A stretch of DNA of 64,000 nt. Source: Rhynchopus sp. YZ270_cl-10. Its lineage: Eukaryota > Euglenozoa > Diplonemea > Diplonemida > Diplonemidae. A program made the translations under genes and the position numbers. The notes beneath the pieces are model-generated. The model searched no databases, had not been told where the DNA came from, and saw only the letters and a program-made list of their open reading frames with translations. Below, one piece after another: positions 21,600 through 31,401 of this stretch; within the stretch, counting starts at the first letter, position 1; the number at the start of each line of letters is the position of its first letter. The stretch covers positions 1,178,001-1,242,000 of the forward strand of contig OZ037899.1 of the NCBI GenBank assembly GCA_964035575.1, given 5' to 3'.

Positions 21600-21825
21600 C
21601 AAAGGCCTCGATGGAAAGGAGGGACTCGTTCACTGCGATTGCTATCGCCCACGCAGACTTCATTTGCATTGCAAATGCGACCCCAAGTCCCAAATCTCCC
21701 ATTGCCGCACCAAGGTCAACAAATGTTCGTGATCTAGGTCCTTCAGTTTTGCCTATTTGGCAAGTAACGTCACTACCGATACGCACGACATCCTCTTCGA
21801 CAATGCTTCTCTCAAGGCATAACAA
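21600..21825 (-). pseudogene. Possible methyltransferase-like fragment
   Basis: The minus-strand frame contains TFVDLGAAMGDLGLGVAFAM followed by a helix-like stretch ending in AVNES. This resembles the SAM-binding motif I (VDLGxGxG) and the motif II region of a Rossmann methyltransferase, though the glycines are shifted. The fragment is short and ends in low complexity. It could be a relic from a transposon or host gene, or chance. Confidence 0.25.
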
Positions 21826-21841
21826 ATCGTATATCTATCAC

Positions 21842-21987
21842 ACAATTGGTGTGATTCAAGGGGTACGGACAACCCACGGAAGAACCACGCGGGAACCACG
21901 GAGAACTGTTTCGGGCTATATTAAGATTGCGGAGCACCTTCGGGGGAACCACAGGAGAATCCGTTTGGTGATCACACCAACAATTGT
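21842..21987. mobile_element. Short TIR element (TTGGTGTGAT ends), copy 1
   Basis: ACAATTGGTGTGAT at the left and ATCACACCAACAATTGT at the right form TIRs around about 115 bp. A shorter relative is at 26168-26256. It lies in the RBM42 to TBC1D23 spacer. Confidence 0.5.
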
Positions 21988-22135
21988 ATTTTACACAGGC
22001 CTTCTTGAGGGTCCTGTATGATATCACCTAGTCATGGCCATGACTAACACATGCAACCAATACCCCCATCCCTCCCTTACACACACCCCACCCCCACACC
22101 CCTCCTCAGGACACATACACACCCTTTTTGTGTAG

Positions 22136-25100
22136 ATGTCGGGCAGCCTTGAGGCACGGTACACCTCTGTCACAGAGGCAGCTGCTGCGGGGGATGACGA
22201 GGCTGTGAGCACGCTTGTGGCGGAGGCGGGGGGGTGTGATGAGAGCACACGCGTGGCTGTGTGGGCGCTGTGCCTGGGCGTGGACTTGGAGGCCTGCCCT
22301 ACGGACGCAGATGTGGACGCGACTGGCCTGGAGCGGGACAGCCTGCGGATGGACCTGAACCTGCTGCTGGAGGAGTGCGGGCACGACACCTCTGAGGCAT
22401 CTGCCACCGCCATCGAGACGACAGTGATCCTCCTCTGCAGAGAACACCGCCTCCCCTACCTCCCCGAGGTCCTCGACGTCCTCGGCCCGCTCCTCAGCTT
22501 CTTCGCCACCCTCTCCCCGTCGCAGGTCTTCGCCCTCACCTCCCCGCTCCTCAACCGCTTCATCCCTTTCCTCCAGGCAACCTCATCGGAGGACAGCCCC
22601 AAGAAAAAACCGACCACCACCACCCCACAACCACCTGGCCTCGAGGCGTACACTTTGTTGGTCAGACTGATGCTGCAGTATCATGACTGCGAGCTTTGTA
22701 TGTTCCTTGATACTCACAAAATCGATGCCGGGACTGTGGTGCTTGGGTGGGTACGTGGTTTGTTTACTAGCGTGATAGGGAGGGGTGAAGCGGCGAAGGT
22801 GTGGGATGTGTTGGTAACCGCAGGAGACACTTTGATGCCAACATTTCTTGCATTAGCGTTATTGAAGACGAACAGAGAGCATATCCTTGGTTCTGCTGCT
22901 AAGGCGGACCAAACCGACAACGAAGCAGTCCTGGAAAGCATCCACGCAAGCATTGGAAGCGCGACGATCTCCTCCGACCGCACCACCACCACCCCTACCT
23001 CCACCCGCGCGCTTTTCACTCTTGCTCGCAGACTCAAGAAGGAGACCCCCCCATCCGCTGCGGACGACTTAATGTACCTCCTCAGTCACCCCTCTGGGGT
23101 GGTGGTGGAGGGTTCGCGAATTTCCTCTATTCTCGAAAGCAGTAAAAAGGCGATGGTTTTGCCCATCCAAACAGAGGAGCTCGTAGAGGCATTCAAAAAG
23201 CGCGATCACGCTCCAGGGCATCTCAAATTCATGGTCCTAGACTGCCGGTCTGCGAAGAGCTTCAAATTCGCGAGGCTCCCTACCGCGATTCATGTAGGAG
23301 CGAATGTGGGATTTGACCCTGAAAAGATGCAGGAGGTTTTGGAACGTTTTGAAGGAATGAGAGGGTCGCACTTCTGCATTTTAGGGACCGGGAGGGGAAT
23401 TGTGAGGGAGGAGAACCTGCTAGGGATCATCGCACTGCGGTTCGCCTCCGCAAACTTTGACCATGTGGGGCTTGCTCGGGGCGGCTTCTCCGAGGTGTTG
23501 GAGTACATCCGGGGCGATGTGATTGAGTATGTCCGCGAAGCTCCGGTCTCCCCTACCCAAGCCGAAAAGGAAAGTGCGAATACAGTGGTCCCCACCGATG
23601 AAGACGTATCCGAAGCACCTACCACCACCACCTTTTCTAAAGCAATCCAAAACATCCATGGCCGAGCTGCATCCATCGACACCGACAACCTCAAAAAGCA
23701 GGCCAACGCGAAGGCAGATAAAGTAAAAAAATGGGGTCGTGGGTTTCTCTCCTCATGGACTGCACCGAAGGAGGAGGAAGCGGGCCCTGCGAGTGGTGAT
23801 GAAGTAAGCCCGGCAACGTCTTCTTCTGAGAAGGATACAAAGACAGCAGAACGGCGTGGGTCAAAAGAGAAGGAAAAGGAGAAGGAGAAGGAGGAGGAGA
23901 AGGGTGAGAAGAAGGCGTCCCCCACAGAGAAGGCTGGTGGCGCGATGTCGAAGCTTTTTGGAAAGGCAAAGCAGCAGCCGCAGGAGGCAGTGGTAGACGC
24001 CAAGCCAGCTGCGCAGCCTGCAGGCAAGCAGGAGGCGAAGGTATGTAGGGGGGTTTTTTGGTCATAATTGTATTGTTTTCTCTGCTCAGTCGAAGGCCAC
24101 GGCATTCTCGTTGGTGGGTGACGACGACTCGGAGGATGACTTCCAGCTTGTGACGCACCCCACCAGTGCAGCAGCAGCCGCAGCATCACCGAAGGTAACG
24201 GAGGAGACGGCAGCACCGTCGCCTCCTGATGCAAGCAAGGGTATGTGCTCCCCCCCTTCCCCTCCCCTATGTGCGTCTGCAACATAGTTGTAGGTGCGTC
24301 GGTCCACACCACCGTGTACCATGACAATGCCGGCTCCGACGAAAAATTCTGTTTTGGGGCGCACGAAAGCGCCGACGACGCCATCTCCCCCCTCCGCAAA
24401 ATCAGGGATCACCACCTCCCACGTCCCACGTCCAGTTCGCCACGCTCTGCTGAGGCGACTCAAGCAAACATATCAAAAAACTTCATAAAAACCCATTTCA
24501 AACACCCCCTCTCTACCTCCACCCTCTACCCATCACACCACAGACTCCGCAAAGCCTAGCCCACCACCTAAGGAGGACGATCTCTTCAGTGACCCTGTGC
24601 TCTCCCTCAAGCCCGATGCAGTGCCCGAAGCCGCAGCAGCAGCGCCAGCAGCAACAGATGCACCCAAGAAGAAGTCTGCTGCAGACGACCTCTTCGATGA
24701 TGACGAAATCTTTGCAAAGAAGAAGCCCGACGACTCGCCCAAGGCAGCGAAGCCTGCAGCAGCGGCAGCAAAGGTGGACAGCAAGGCAAAGGCTGATGTC
24801 GACATCTTCGCAGACGACTTCGACATCAACGATATTGAATTGTATGTGTAGATAACAGCAACATTTTCAATTTTTACCCCCCTCCCACCTAATTAGCGAC
24901 TTAGGAAATGTGCTCCATTTTTGCCTCCCACATTGCGAAACGGGCAGAGGACCCCAACCGGACCTAATTGCTCTGTATTCACAATGATCACCGCTCATCT
25001 GGATGAGTGGAAGCGGGAGTAGCACATTTTTTTTAAAACCACGAAATGGATTGTAGGACTGCATTGTATATTTCAAGTCAATTTTCTGTTTCAGTGCCAT

Positions 25101-25257
25101 ATGCGTCCGCCGATGAACGGTGACGCCTTTGCACTTTCAACCTCTCTTTGTTTTGTTTTTTTGTTATCAATCCACCCACACCATCATCAGACCTTCGGAT
25201 GCGAAGAAGAGTGCAAAGAAGGCGGCCACCGATGACTTCGATGATCTCTTTGCATAA
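22136..25257 (+). CDS. TBC1D23: TBC1D23 homologue with acidic LF-motif tail
   Basis: Exons 22136-24040, 24090-24240, 24544-24841 and 25191-25257 give about 806 residues. Residues 1-330 match the TBC domain of TBC1D23, including REHRLPYLPEVLDVLGPLLS and HDCELCMFLDTHKID. The usual TBC glutamine finger (YxQ) is replaced by YLPE, as expected for this catalytically inactive member. A rhodanese domain spans about 360-465 (VLDCRSAKSF, HFCILGTGRG, ARGGFSEVLEYI) and lacks the active cysteine. A charged Lys/Glu linker follows. The C-terminus has DDLFSDP, DDLFDDDEIF, DIFADDF and DDFDDLFA, which resemble the LF-acidic repeats of FAM21. In animals TBC1D23 bridges golgins and the WASH/FAM21 complex at the trans-Golgi. 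Known: family and partners. Inferred: role here. A pyrimidine tract with AG at 22109 precedes the start. Confidence 0.85.
24241..24543 (+). other. TBC1D23 intron 2, possibly hiding an exon
   Basis: Donor GTATGTGC, acceptor CACCACAG, phase 1. Positions 24294 to about 24463 are GC-rich and open in the frame an extra exon would need (after GTTGTAG at 24293), but there is no consensus donor at its end. It may be a cryptic or regulated exon. Confidence 0.5.
24842..25190 (+). other. TBC1D23 intron 3, with R2 and R4 repeats
   Basis: 349 nt, donor GTATGTGTAG, acceptor CATCATCAG, phase 2. The intron holds an R2a/R2b fragment (25036-25087) and an R4 copy (25093-25150) that ends about 40 nt before the acceptor. 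Confidence 0.8.
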
Positions 25258-26397
25258 AATAAAAATAAAGTGGGGACTAGGGGGGAGGAAGGGAGGGAGG
25301 GAGGGAAGGCATGTGTGACAGAACATACATTTGCACCAAAAATAAAACCCCCCATAACGAAAACAACGAAAATAATAGCGTTGAAAAAGCAAACTAAAAA
25401 CTTAAAAAAAAACAGCTGTTGTGTGTGTGTTATTGCTTTTCTTATCCCTACGATTGTTGCGCACAAAACTGAGTGATTTCTCTCTTTTTTTTTTCCTCTT
25501 GCTAAAGACACTGTGGGGACTTAGTGATAGTGATGTGTGTGTGTGTGCGAGCCAAATACACGTATCTTTTCAAATTTTCTCAGTCTTGAAAGTGAAAAAT
25601 ATAACTGCAAATGCATGGGTGTAGGGGGGTGATAGAACGGAGGGGGAAGGCAAAGTCAGTGCTATCTAGCCACACTGTGGGAATATGCAAAGAATGGAAA
25701 ATGTGTGACAAAAAATGTATTTTTTCTCTCTCTCTTCCATCCTTCGTTTTTGTTTGTTTGTTTTTACTGAGACCTTTCTTCTGGGATTTTTTTTCTCTCC
25801 ACATTTTATCTGTCCCCTTTTCATTTGTACCCCCCCATTTTGGGTGAAATAGGTAGTGGTGCTTCGTGCATGATTACCAACTTTATCTTTTCCCCTTTCA
25901 AACGTGTACCGTCTGGAGACACCTCTAAGTTTGTGTAACATAAAAAAAAAATAGTTGAGAGATTTCTTCAGAGAAAATATAGGGAAGCGCAGAGAGAGGT
26001 TCTGTTTTCACCTTTTCTCCGTCGTGAGATGAATTTGTGGGAAATAGGGGGGGGAAAGGCCACCTCTTTCTTGAATGTGTGTGCGCACATTTATCGTTTA
26101 CAACACGCAAAACAAAAGACAACGAAAAAAAAAAAAAGCAGGGGGGGAAAGAACTTTCTCTTTTCAGTGGTGTGATTACATAGGGCTATGGTGTATACCC
26201 TAGAAGGACCCAAGAAGTACCCAATTTACACCTAATTTTGGGGGAAATCACACCAATTTTTCTCCACCTTCCCTCCACACTGCTCTTCCCCCCCCTCCAT
26301 GCTATTATCATCACACCACAGGCCACCCAGCAACTACACAAATACAACCAAAATGCGGTAAAAAAACATTGTTTTTTTTTTAATCTTCCTTTTGCAA
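25258..26397. other. TBC1D23 to MTG1 spacer
   Basis: T-rich, low-complexity DNA with (GGGA)n and (GT)n runs. Apart from the small TIR element at 26168-26256, nothing could be supported. Confidence 0.6.
26168..26256. mobile_element. Short TIR element (GGTGTGATT ends), copy 2
   Basis: TGGTGTGATTACA at the left and AAATCACACCAA at the right bound 89 bp. It resembles the element at 21842-21987 at its ends only. It ends about 140 bp before the MTG1 start. Confidence 0.4.
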
Positions 26398-28927
26398 ATG
26401 AACACCACCTTTCGTGCGGTGCGTGGGGTGCGCTGTCGTGGACAGACCTCCAGCTCCATCTCATCAGCCTGTCCACCTTCTGTAGTCACCACATATAGGC
26501 TGTCCACACAGCACCGCAGCTTTGCTGCGACACGATGCAACCTTGCTCCGATTCTTGAGTCCTTTTGGGAGGTTATGGACAACATCGACGTCACGCCACA
26601 TGGTGGCTACTCATGGTGGGAAGGTGTACACCAGAAAAGCGTTATGCACATCCGACGTACACTACACCGTGTAGACTGTGTCATCGAAGTTCGCGACGCG
26701 AGAGCGCCGTTTTCGACCTACAACGAAGACCTAGAAAAGCTGACTGTCGGCAAACCCCGTGTCATCGTGTTTAACAAGGCTGAGCTGGCGGATCCTACTG
26801 CAAACAAAAAGCTTGTGAAGTTTTATGCGGACCTTGGTGTGCCGGCAGCGCTGTGCACCCAAGGAGGGCTGCGAACAGAAGAAATGAGGAAATTGGCGGA
26901 GAAAATTGCGAAGCTGAACTTTCCGACGTATCTGAGGGAGGCGCCGATCAACTGTCTGGTGGTAGGCATGCCAAAGGTGGGGAAGTCCTCCATCGCTAAC
27001 AACCTTCGCAAAGCTCTGGCAGACGAGATGACAGATGTCACCGGAATTCGCTTCAAAGACGCAAAACGCATTGCAAAAAAGCGCAAAACAAACGGCACGA
27101 TGCCCCGCCTCACACGATCCATAGGTACTGTGAAGATCCGTACAAAGAATAAACGTGATATTGTCTTAATTGATGCACCAGGTTTTATGTTCCCTCGCGC
27201 CACCGATACGCGGCAAGGGAAAAAAATCGCGCTTTTGGGGCTAACAAATTTTCAGAGAATGCAGGGGCAGAACCACTACCGTGATGTTGGGGACATGGTG
27301 TTTAAGACGCTCTTCATGCACGGCATGGAGCCTGCAGTGATGTCGTTCTTTCGGTTGCCACTTCCTGCCCCGAAAACTCTTACCGAACTTCAGGTTCGCG
27401 CTGCCGTCACGATGGACACACTGACATCACACACCCGCAAGAATATGAAATTCATGAACCCTGATATGTTTGTCCATGGTCTCCGCGAACCTGGGAACAT
27501 GGAAGCAGACCGTGTCACCCGTCAAATGATTGACGCTTTTCGTGGAGGAAAATTCGGTCGTATCACTATCGATGAAATACCAACGATTGATCAATTCAAC
27601 AAAGTGACTGCACCTCCGTACATTAGACGGCTCTATGATGCAGAATGCGAGGCACGTGCACAACGTGCCGAACTAATCCGCCACGTACGTAACGTTCAGA
27701 TGGAGGAGCCTCTCAAGAAGATCGACCCAGACGCAGAAGAAGAGAAGAAGGAAGGGGAGGAAGATGTTCTCGAGCACGAAGAGGACGATGGGCTGATGGG
27801 GCGGAGGATCTTCGCCATCCACGCGAAGACCGTGGACACGGAGAAAGACAAAGCGTACTCACCGGAGAAGGAGAGGCACACAGTCGCAGACATTGTGCGA
27901 CAAATGCAGAACGAAAACCAGCCGATGACACGAAGTGCGCAGGCAGGTGGCGGTGGTGGTGTGCTTGCAAGCAACCTAGAGCAATACGACAGAACAACAA
28001 GCGAGAGAAGAAAGGACCTCCGCATGGCACGTCTCTACGAGGAGGGGCAGCAGCTGACCAAGGACTTCCTCAGTCAAAAGCAGTATGTGATTATTTTTGA
28101 TAAACAACTTGTGTCAATTCTAAAAAAGATTGGAGGCAGCTGCGGGGCAAACAAAACGTATTGAGAAAAAAACAGAACCACAGCAACCGTACTTCATTTT
28201 AACAGAATTTTGTTTCACCTTTTTGTTTCCCGGCTTTGAGCGCACAAACAAAAGACCCGATCTTTATTCTAAAAGCTTTGTGGGGGGGTAAAGGAACAAC
28301 GTTTTGTCATCGATTCCAAGAAATACCGTTTCTTGGGAATCCTTTGCGGGTTTGCGGAAATATACACGAAACAGCTTATCTTAAACAACACACCCACTAC
28401 AGCCGCAACTCTCGCGATTCTGAACCTGGCCACATGATGTCTACACCGAAGGTGGTGCGTATCAGGTATCCTCATAGTAGAATTCCCGACGCTTTTTAGG
28501 CTGATTCCCTACTAAAAAATTTTATATGGTGACCCCTTAAAAATGGTGATACACATCTATCAATGCCCTCCGGCAACCAATAGCCGCTCTCATACACTGC
28601 GCACTGCGTCTCTGTTCTTGCTTCGGTAACTTCACCAAACACCCTCTCCCTCTCTCTCTCTCTCCCCCCCCTTGCAGGAAGTTCGCCCGCCCGAACCGTC
28701 TGAACACCTTCGGCACTGTCAACATTATGTCTGGACAAGAGAAGACCATCACCGAACGCCAGAACCAGCAAAGGTATGCATTTTGTGCACAACACCCCAC
28801 AACAAAGGGCCATATTCTGCGCAAGAATTACCCTTACTAGGCATTAACCGACACCACACAACATATCACCAACAACAGGGATGCGTACGAGCATATGGGC
28901 ACGGCAATGGGAGGCAAGTCGCATTAA
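26398..28927 (+). CDS. MTG1: MTG1-type circularly permuted GTPase, mitochondrial ribosome assembly
   Basis: Exons 26398-28082, 28678-28773 and 28879-28927 join in phase 2 at both introns and give 609 residues. The N-terminal ~45 residues are Arg/Ser-rich without acids at the start, like a mitochondrial presequence. G motifs come in permuted order: G4 NKAEL, then G1 GMPKVGKSS, a Thr-containing G2 region, and G3 DAPG, the hallmark of the YlqF/RbgA/MTG1 group. The family helps assemble the large mitoribosomal subunit. The protein is much longer than animal MTG1 because of an acidic/charged extension from about residue 430. Without the two introns the frame would end at 28164 in T-rich sequence; the donors GTATGT and GTATGC and the coding-like exons KFARPNRLNTFGTVN and DAYEHMGTAMGGKSH support the spliced end. 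A pyrimidine tract with AG at 26321 precedes the start. Confidence 0.85.
28083..28677 (+). other. MTG1 intron 1
   Basis: 595 nt, donor GTATGTGA, acceptor CCCTTGCAG after a CT-rich tract. No repeat family recognised in it. Confidence 0.75.
28774..28878 (+). other. MTG1 intron 2, with R7 repeat
   Basis: 105 nt, donor GTATGC, acceptor AACAACAG. Positions 28807-28840 are an R7 copy (GGGCCATATTCTGCGCAAGA, then ATTACCC). Confidence 0.8.
28807..28840 (+). repeat. Dispersed repeat R7, copy 1
   Basis: GGGCCATATTCTGCGCAAGA followed by ATTACCCTTACTAG. Copies at 48564-48598 and 57875-57908 (about 110 bp before OLA1). ATTCT and AGAAT flank a GCGC core, a near-palindrome. Confidence 0.65.
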
Positions 28928-29507
28928 GGGATCTGTTGGTCCTTTGGCCGCAGTGTACAAAGAGTCTTCAAGCAAAAGGCTATGCAGTGCTGCATGCATC
29001 GGGTTTGCATTGGCAACTCTGCAGCTTTTGTCTTGGCATATTTCACCTTTTCAGCTGTTTTTTTTGTTGCACGCACACTGTGATGAGAGGGGTCGATGTG
29101 AGGGCTTTTGTATTTCAAGCCGATTTTGTTGATGGCAGTGTGTGAGACCCAACCTAGGCCCACCCAAAATTATTACGCATCCACTCGACGTTTGGATAAA
29201 GAAAACACAGAGACGAAAAAGGGGGTTTGAGGAAGAGTTAAATTCTTGAACGCATCCCCCCACACTCAGTCACATTGTTCCCTGTGTTCAGGTGTAGTAT
29301 TTGGTGGTGCGGTAAAAAAGGGAGGAGATGCTTGTAGGCTGATGGGTACTGCTCCCCCCCGATAGCGTTGGTTGCAAGAAGAAATGGATTCGTGTTTTTC
29401 TTTCCTTCATCTGTGTGTGTGTGTGTGTGTGTTTTGTTGAAACGCAGGTTTATGGAGGTTCCCCAAGGGCGGAACATTTTCTCCAAGTCTGTGTGTATTT
29501 TGTTTAT

Positions 29508-29553
29508 GGTGACTAAGCGCGAGAGGCTTAGGTTCATCTTATAAACTTTTCTT
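29508..29553 (+). repeat. Dispersed repeat R1
   Basis: GGTGACTAAGCGCGAGAGGC, then TTAGGTTCATCTTATAAACT. One of the best-preserved copies. Confidence 0.75.
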
Positions 29554-29769
29554 TGTTTTGTCTGTTATTGTTGATGACAACTGACAGCGCTTCTCTTTGG
29601 TACACTGTCACGAGAGGGCTTTGTATTTCAACTCTACTTTTTCTGGGCTGCTGCCCTCACAAAAAATTTTTTCCCCGCTCATTTTTTTTTTCTCAAAAGG
29701 GTAAAAACAACGATAAACAGAAGCGAATACAAAAAAGAGGCCTAGTTTTTACTCCCACTTCGCTAGACG

Positions 29770-29885
29770 TAAACCACGAGATGGATGTAGGACTGCATGG
29801 TTGGGGGGTCCACCCCCTGGTACATCGGTCATTGTACTAAGGAACACTGTTTTCACGAGCGGGCTGTTGTATTTCGAGTAATTGG
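29770..29885 (+). repeat. Dispersed repeats R2a and R2b
   Basis: AACCACGAGATGGATGTAGG with ACTGCATGGTTGGGG and GGTCCACC, then CACGAGCGGGCTGTTGTATT. Same order as at 42744-42865. Confidence 0.7.
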
Positions 29886-29948
29886 TGTGGCTGAAGGGAG
29901 GTGCTACTTTCTGCTATTTTCTGCTATTTTGGGGTCGTCGGCCACACC
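29884..29948. mobile_element. 65-bp TIR element, GGTGTGGC ends
   Basis: GGTGTGGC and GCCACACC bound an interior with tandem TTTCTGCTA 9-mers. A close copy (80 bp) is at 56823-56902. Confidence 0.5.
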
Positions 29949-29983
29949 ACTGCCTGTTAAACTTTTTTTGTTTAGTTTTGTTC

Positions 29984-30718
29984 CAGTGTTTCCCAGCATC
30001 TCACCTAACTCTGAAAATAGGTGAGATTTTGCGGTTTTGCGGGTTTTTGTATAGGTGTGGCGAGCCCGGGCGCGCTTCGCGCGCCCGGGTCCCCACCTTA
30101 GCTCAAGTTGGGGGCCTCCGGCGGAATGTGAGAATTTCTCGGAGTTCGGCACTTCATTGATATTTGCACCAGGCACACATGGTACACGAATTATCAGTAA
30201 CGTCAGTACATTTACAAAATAAACGGCAGTCATGGCAGGCATGGCACCCAAGCGAAGCCACGGTACGCAACATTTCTAAAAATTGTTGACATAAATGTCA
30301 CTGTCGTTGGAAGATTGGGGGGTCAGCTTGTTTTTGTGCCCAAAATTTCTCAGCACTGCTGACCAGGGACATTGGGAACATATGGATTTTTGCGGAGCAA
30401 AAAAAAATCAAACAAATGGCGCCGCAGGCGAAAAAAAATTAGGGTACAGTGTAAAAATCTATCTTTTTACAGCACATAGTCACACACCTAACCCTTTTTT
30501 GCGGAGCAAAAAAGGGAAAATGGCGCCGCAGGCAAAAAAAAATTGAGGTACAGCCTGGATGGTGCGGTCAGCAACCCAGTTCTGCGGTACTCCCGTGGTT
30601 CAACCATGATTTTTTTTTTTTTTTTTTTTCCTGCAGGTGAGATTTCTCACCTCACTTTTGTTTTTTTTTTTTTTTTTGTGAGATTTCTCACCCCAAAATC
30701 TCACCGCGGGAAACACTG
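29984..30718. mobile_element. Non-autonomous hAT-type element
   Basis: TIRs are CAGTGTTTCCC and GGGAAACACTG. An exact 8-bp target duplication TTTTGTTC flanks it (29976-29983 and 30719-30726), diagnostic of hAT. Subterminal GGTGAGATTT motifs are repeated in both orientations at each end. The inside carries a 25-nt GC hairpin (CCCGGGCGCG and CGCGCCCGGG around CTTCG), the R6 block (30090-30300) and two copies of GCGGAGCAAAAAA plus ATGGCGCCGCAGGC. No transposase frame. Confidence 0.85.
30090..30300 (+). repeat. Dispersed repeat R6, copy 1
   Basis: Shares AGCTCAAGTTGGGGGCCTCC, GGAGTTCGGCACTTCATTGA and GCGAAGCCACGGTACGCAAC with 53095-53345. Both copies lie inside different TIR elements, so R6 is probably a separate inserted or captured piece. 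Confidence 0.7.
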
Positions 30719-30835
30719 TTTTGTTCTTTGTTTTCTACACACAATTCACATACAGACACCCGACTTCCCCCCCTTCCCCTCCCCTCCCCTTCCAAAAAAA
30801 AATACCTACAATTCTGGGGGACTAACACCCCCCTC

Positions 30836-30951
30836 TCCTCCTCCTCCTCCTCCTCCTCCTCCTCCTCCTCCTCCTCCTCCTCCTCCTCCTCCTCCTCCTC
30901 CTCCTCCTCCTCCTCCTCCTCCTCCTCCTCCTCCTCCTCCTCCTCCTCCTC
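30836..30951 (+). repeat. (TCC)n microsatellite, left of the retrotransposon
   Basis: About 115 bp of CTC/TCC triplets ending exactly where repeat A1 starts. The matching array resumes at 36334 after the element, so the element sits within the microsatellite. Confidence 0.95.
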
Positions 30952-31210
30952 TTCAACCCGCTTTAGCGGAGCAGCTTCGCTGCGAGTTGGGAGATCTATG
31001 ATAGAGTTTACCTAATCTTTGTTTTGACGTGGCACGCATGCTTTCTTTTAGGCAGAATATTTTTTAGTTTTCCTCAGGCTTTGACCTGGTTGGCCGGGGT
31101 CCGTTTTTGTGTTTTCAGCCTCTACCCTCACCATACCACCACCATCTTCATCAGATTTTTTGTTGGAATTTGTTTTGGGTTGTTTCGGCCTCCACATTCG
31201 CCCCCCTCAT
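30952..31210 (+). repeat. Split repeat A1
   Basis: Begins TTCAACCCGCTTTAGCGG and ends with ACATTCGCCCCCCTCAT. Same sequence at 35958-36216 (A2). Confidence 0.9.
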
Positions 31211-31401
31211 CTTTTTTGCCCCTACTCACGATTAACCGCCTCGCCTCTTTCTTCACTACTCCGACCAAGCCAAGACGTCTCGGTAGTATACAGCCTGCGC
31301 CGCGGACACCGCCTTCGACTCCGCCTTCTCCACCCGTTCAACCAGCTGCAACTGCACAACCCTCTACACCCGAACTCATCATTCCACGGTTGGGTCTCGG
31401 T

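Larger units (their letters stand above)
28928..29983. other. Spacer with R1, R2 and a mini TIR element
   Basis: No gene seen. R1 at 29508-29553 (reads ATGGTGACTAAGCGCGAGAG), R2b at 29594-29640, R2a at 29770-29835, a second R2b-like stretch at 29852-29885, and a GGTGTGGC element at 29884-29948. Confidence 0.6.

Noticed and set aside
23290-24399. 369-residue minus-strand ORF opposite TBC1D23
   Set aside because: Shadow frame with Ser/Pro/Phe-rich composition and no domain; the + strand has conserved domains and splice sites.
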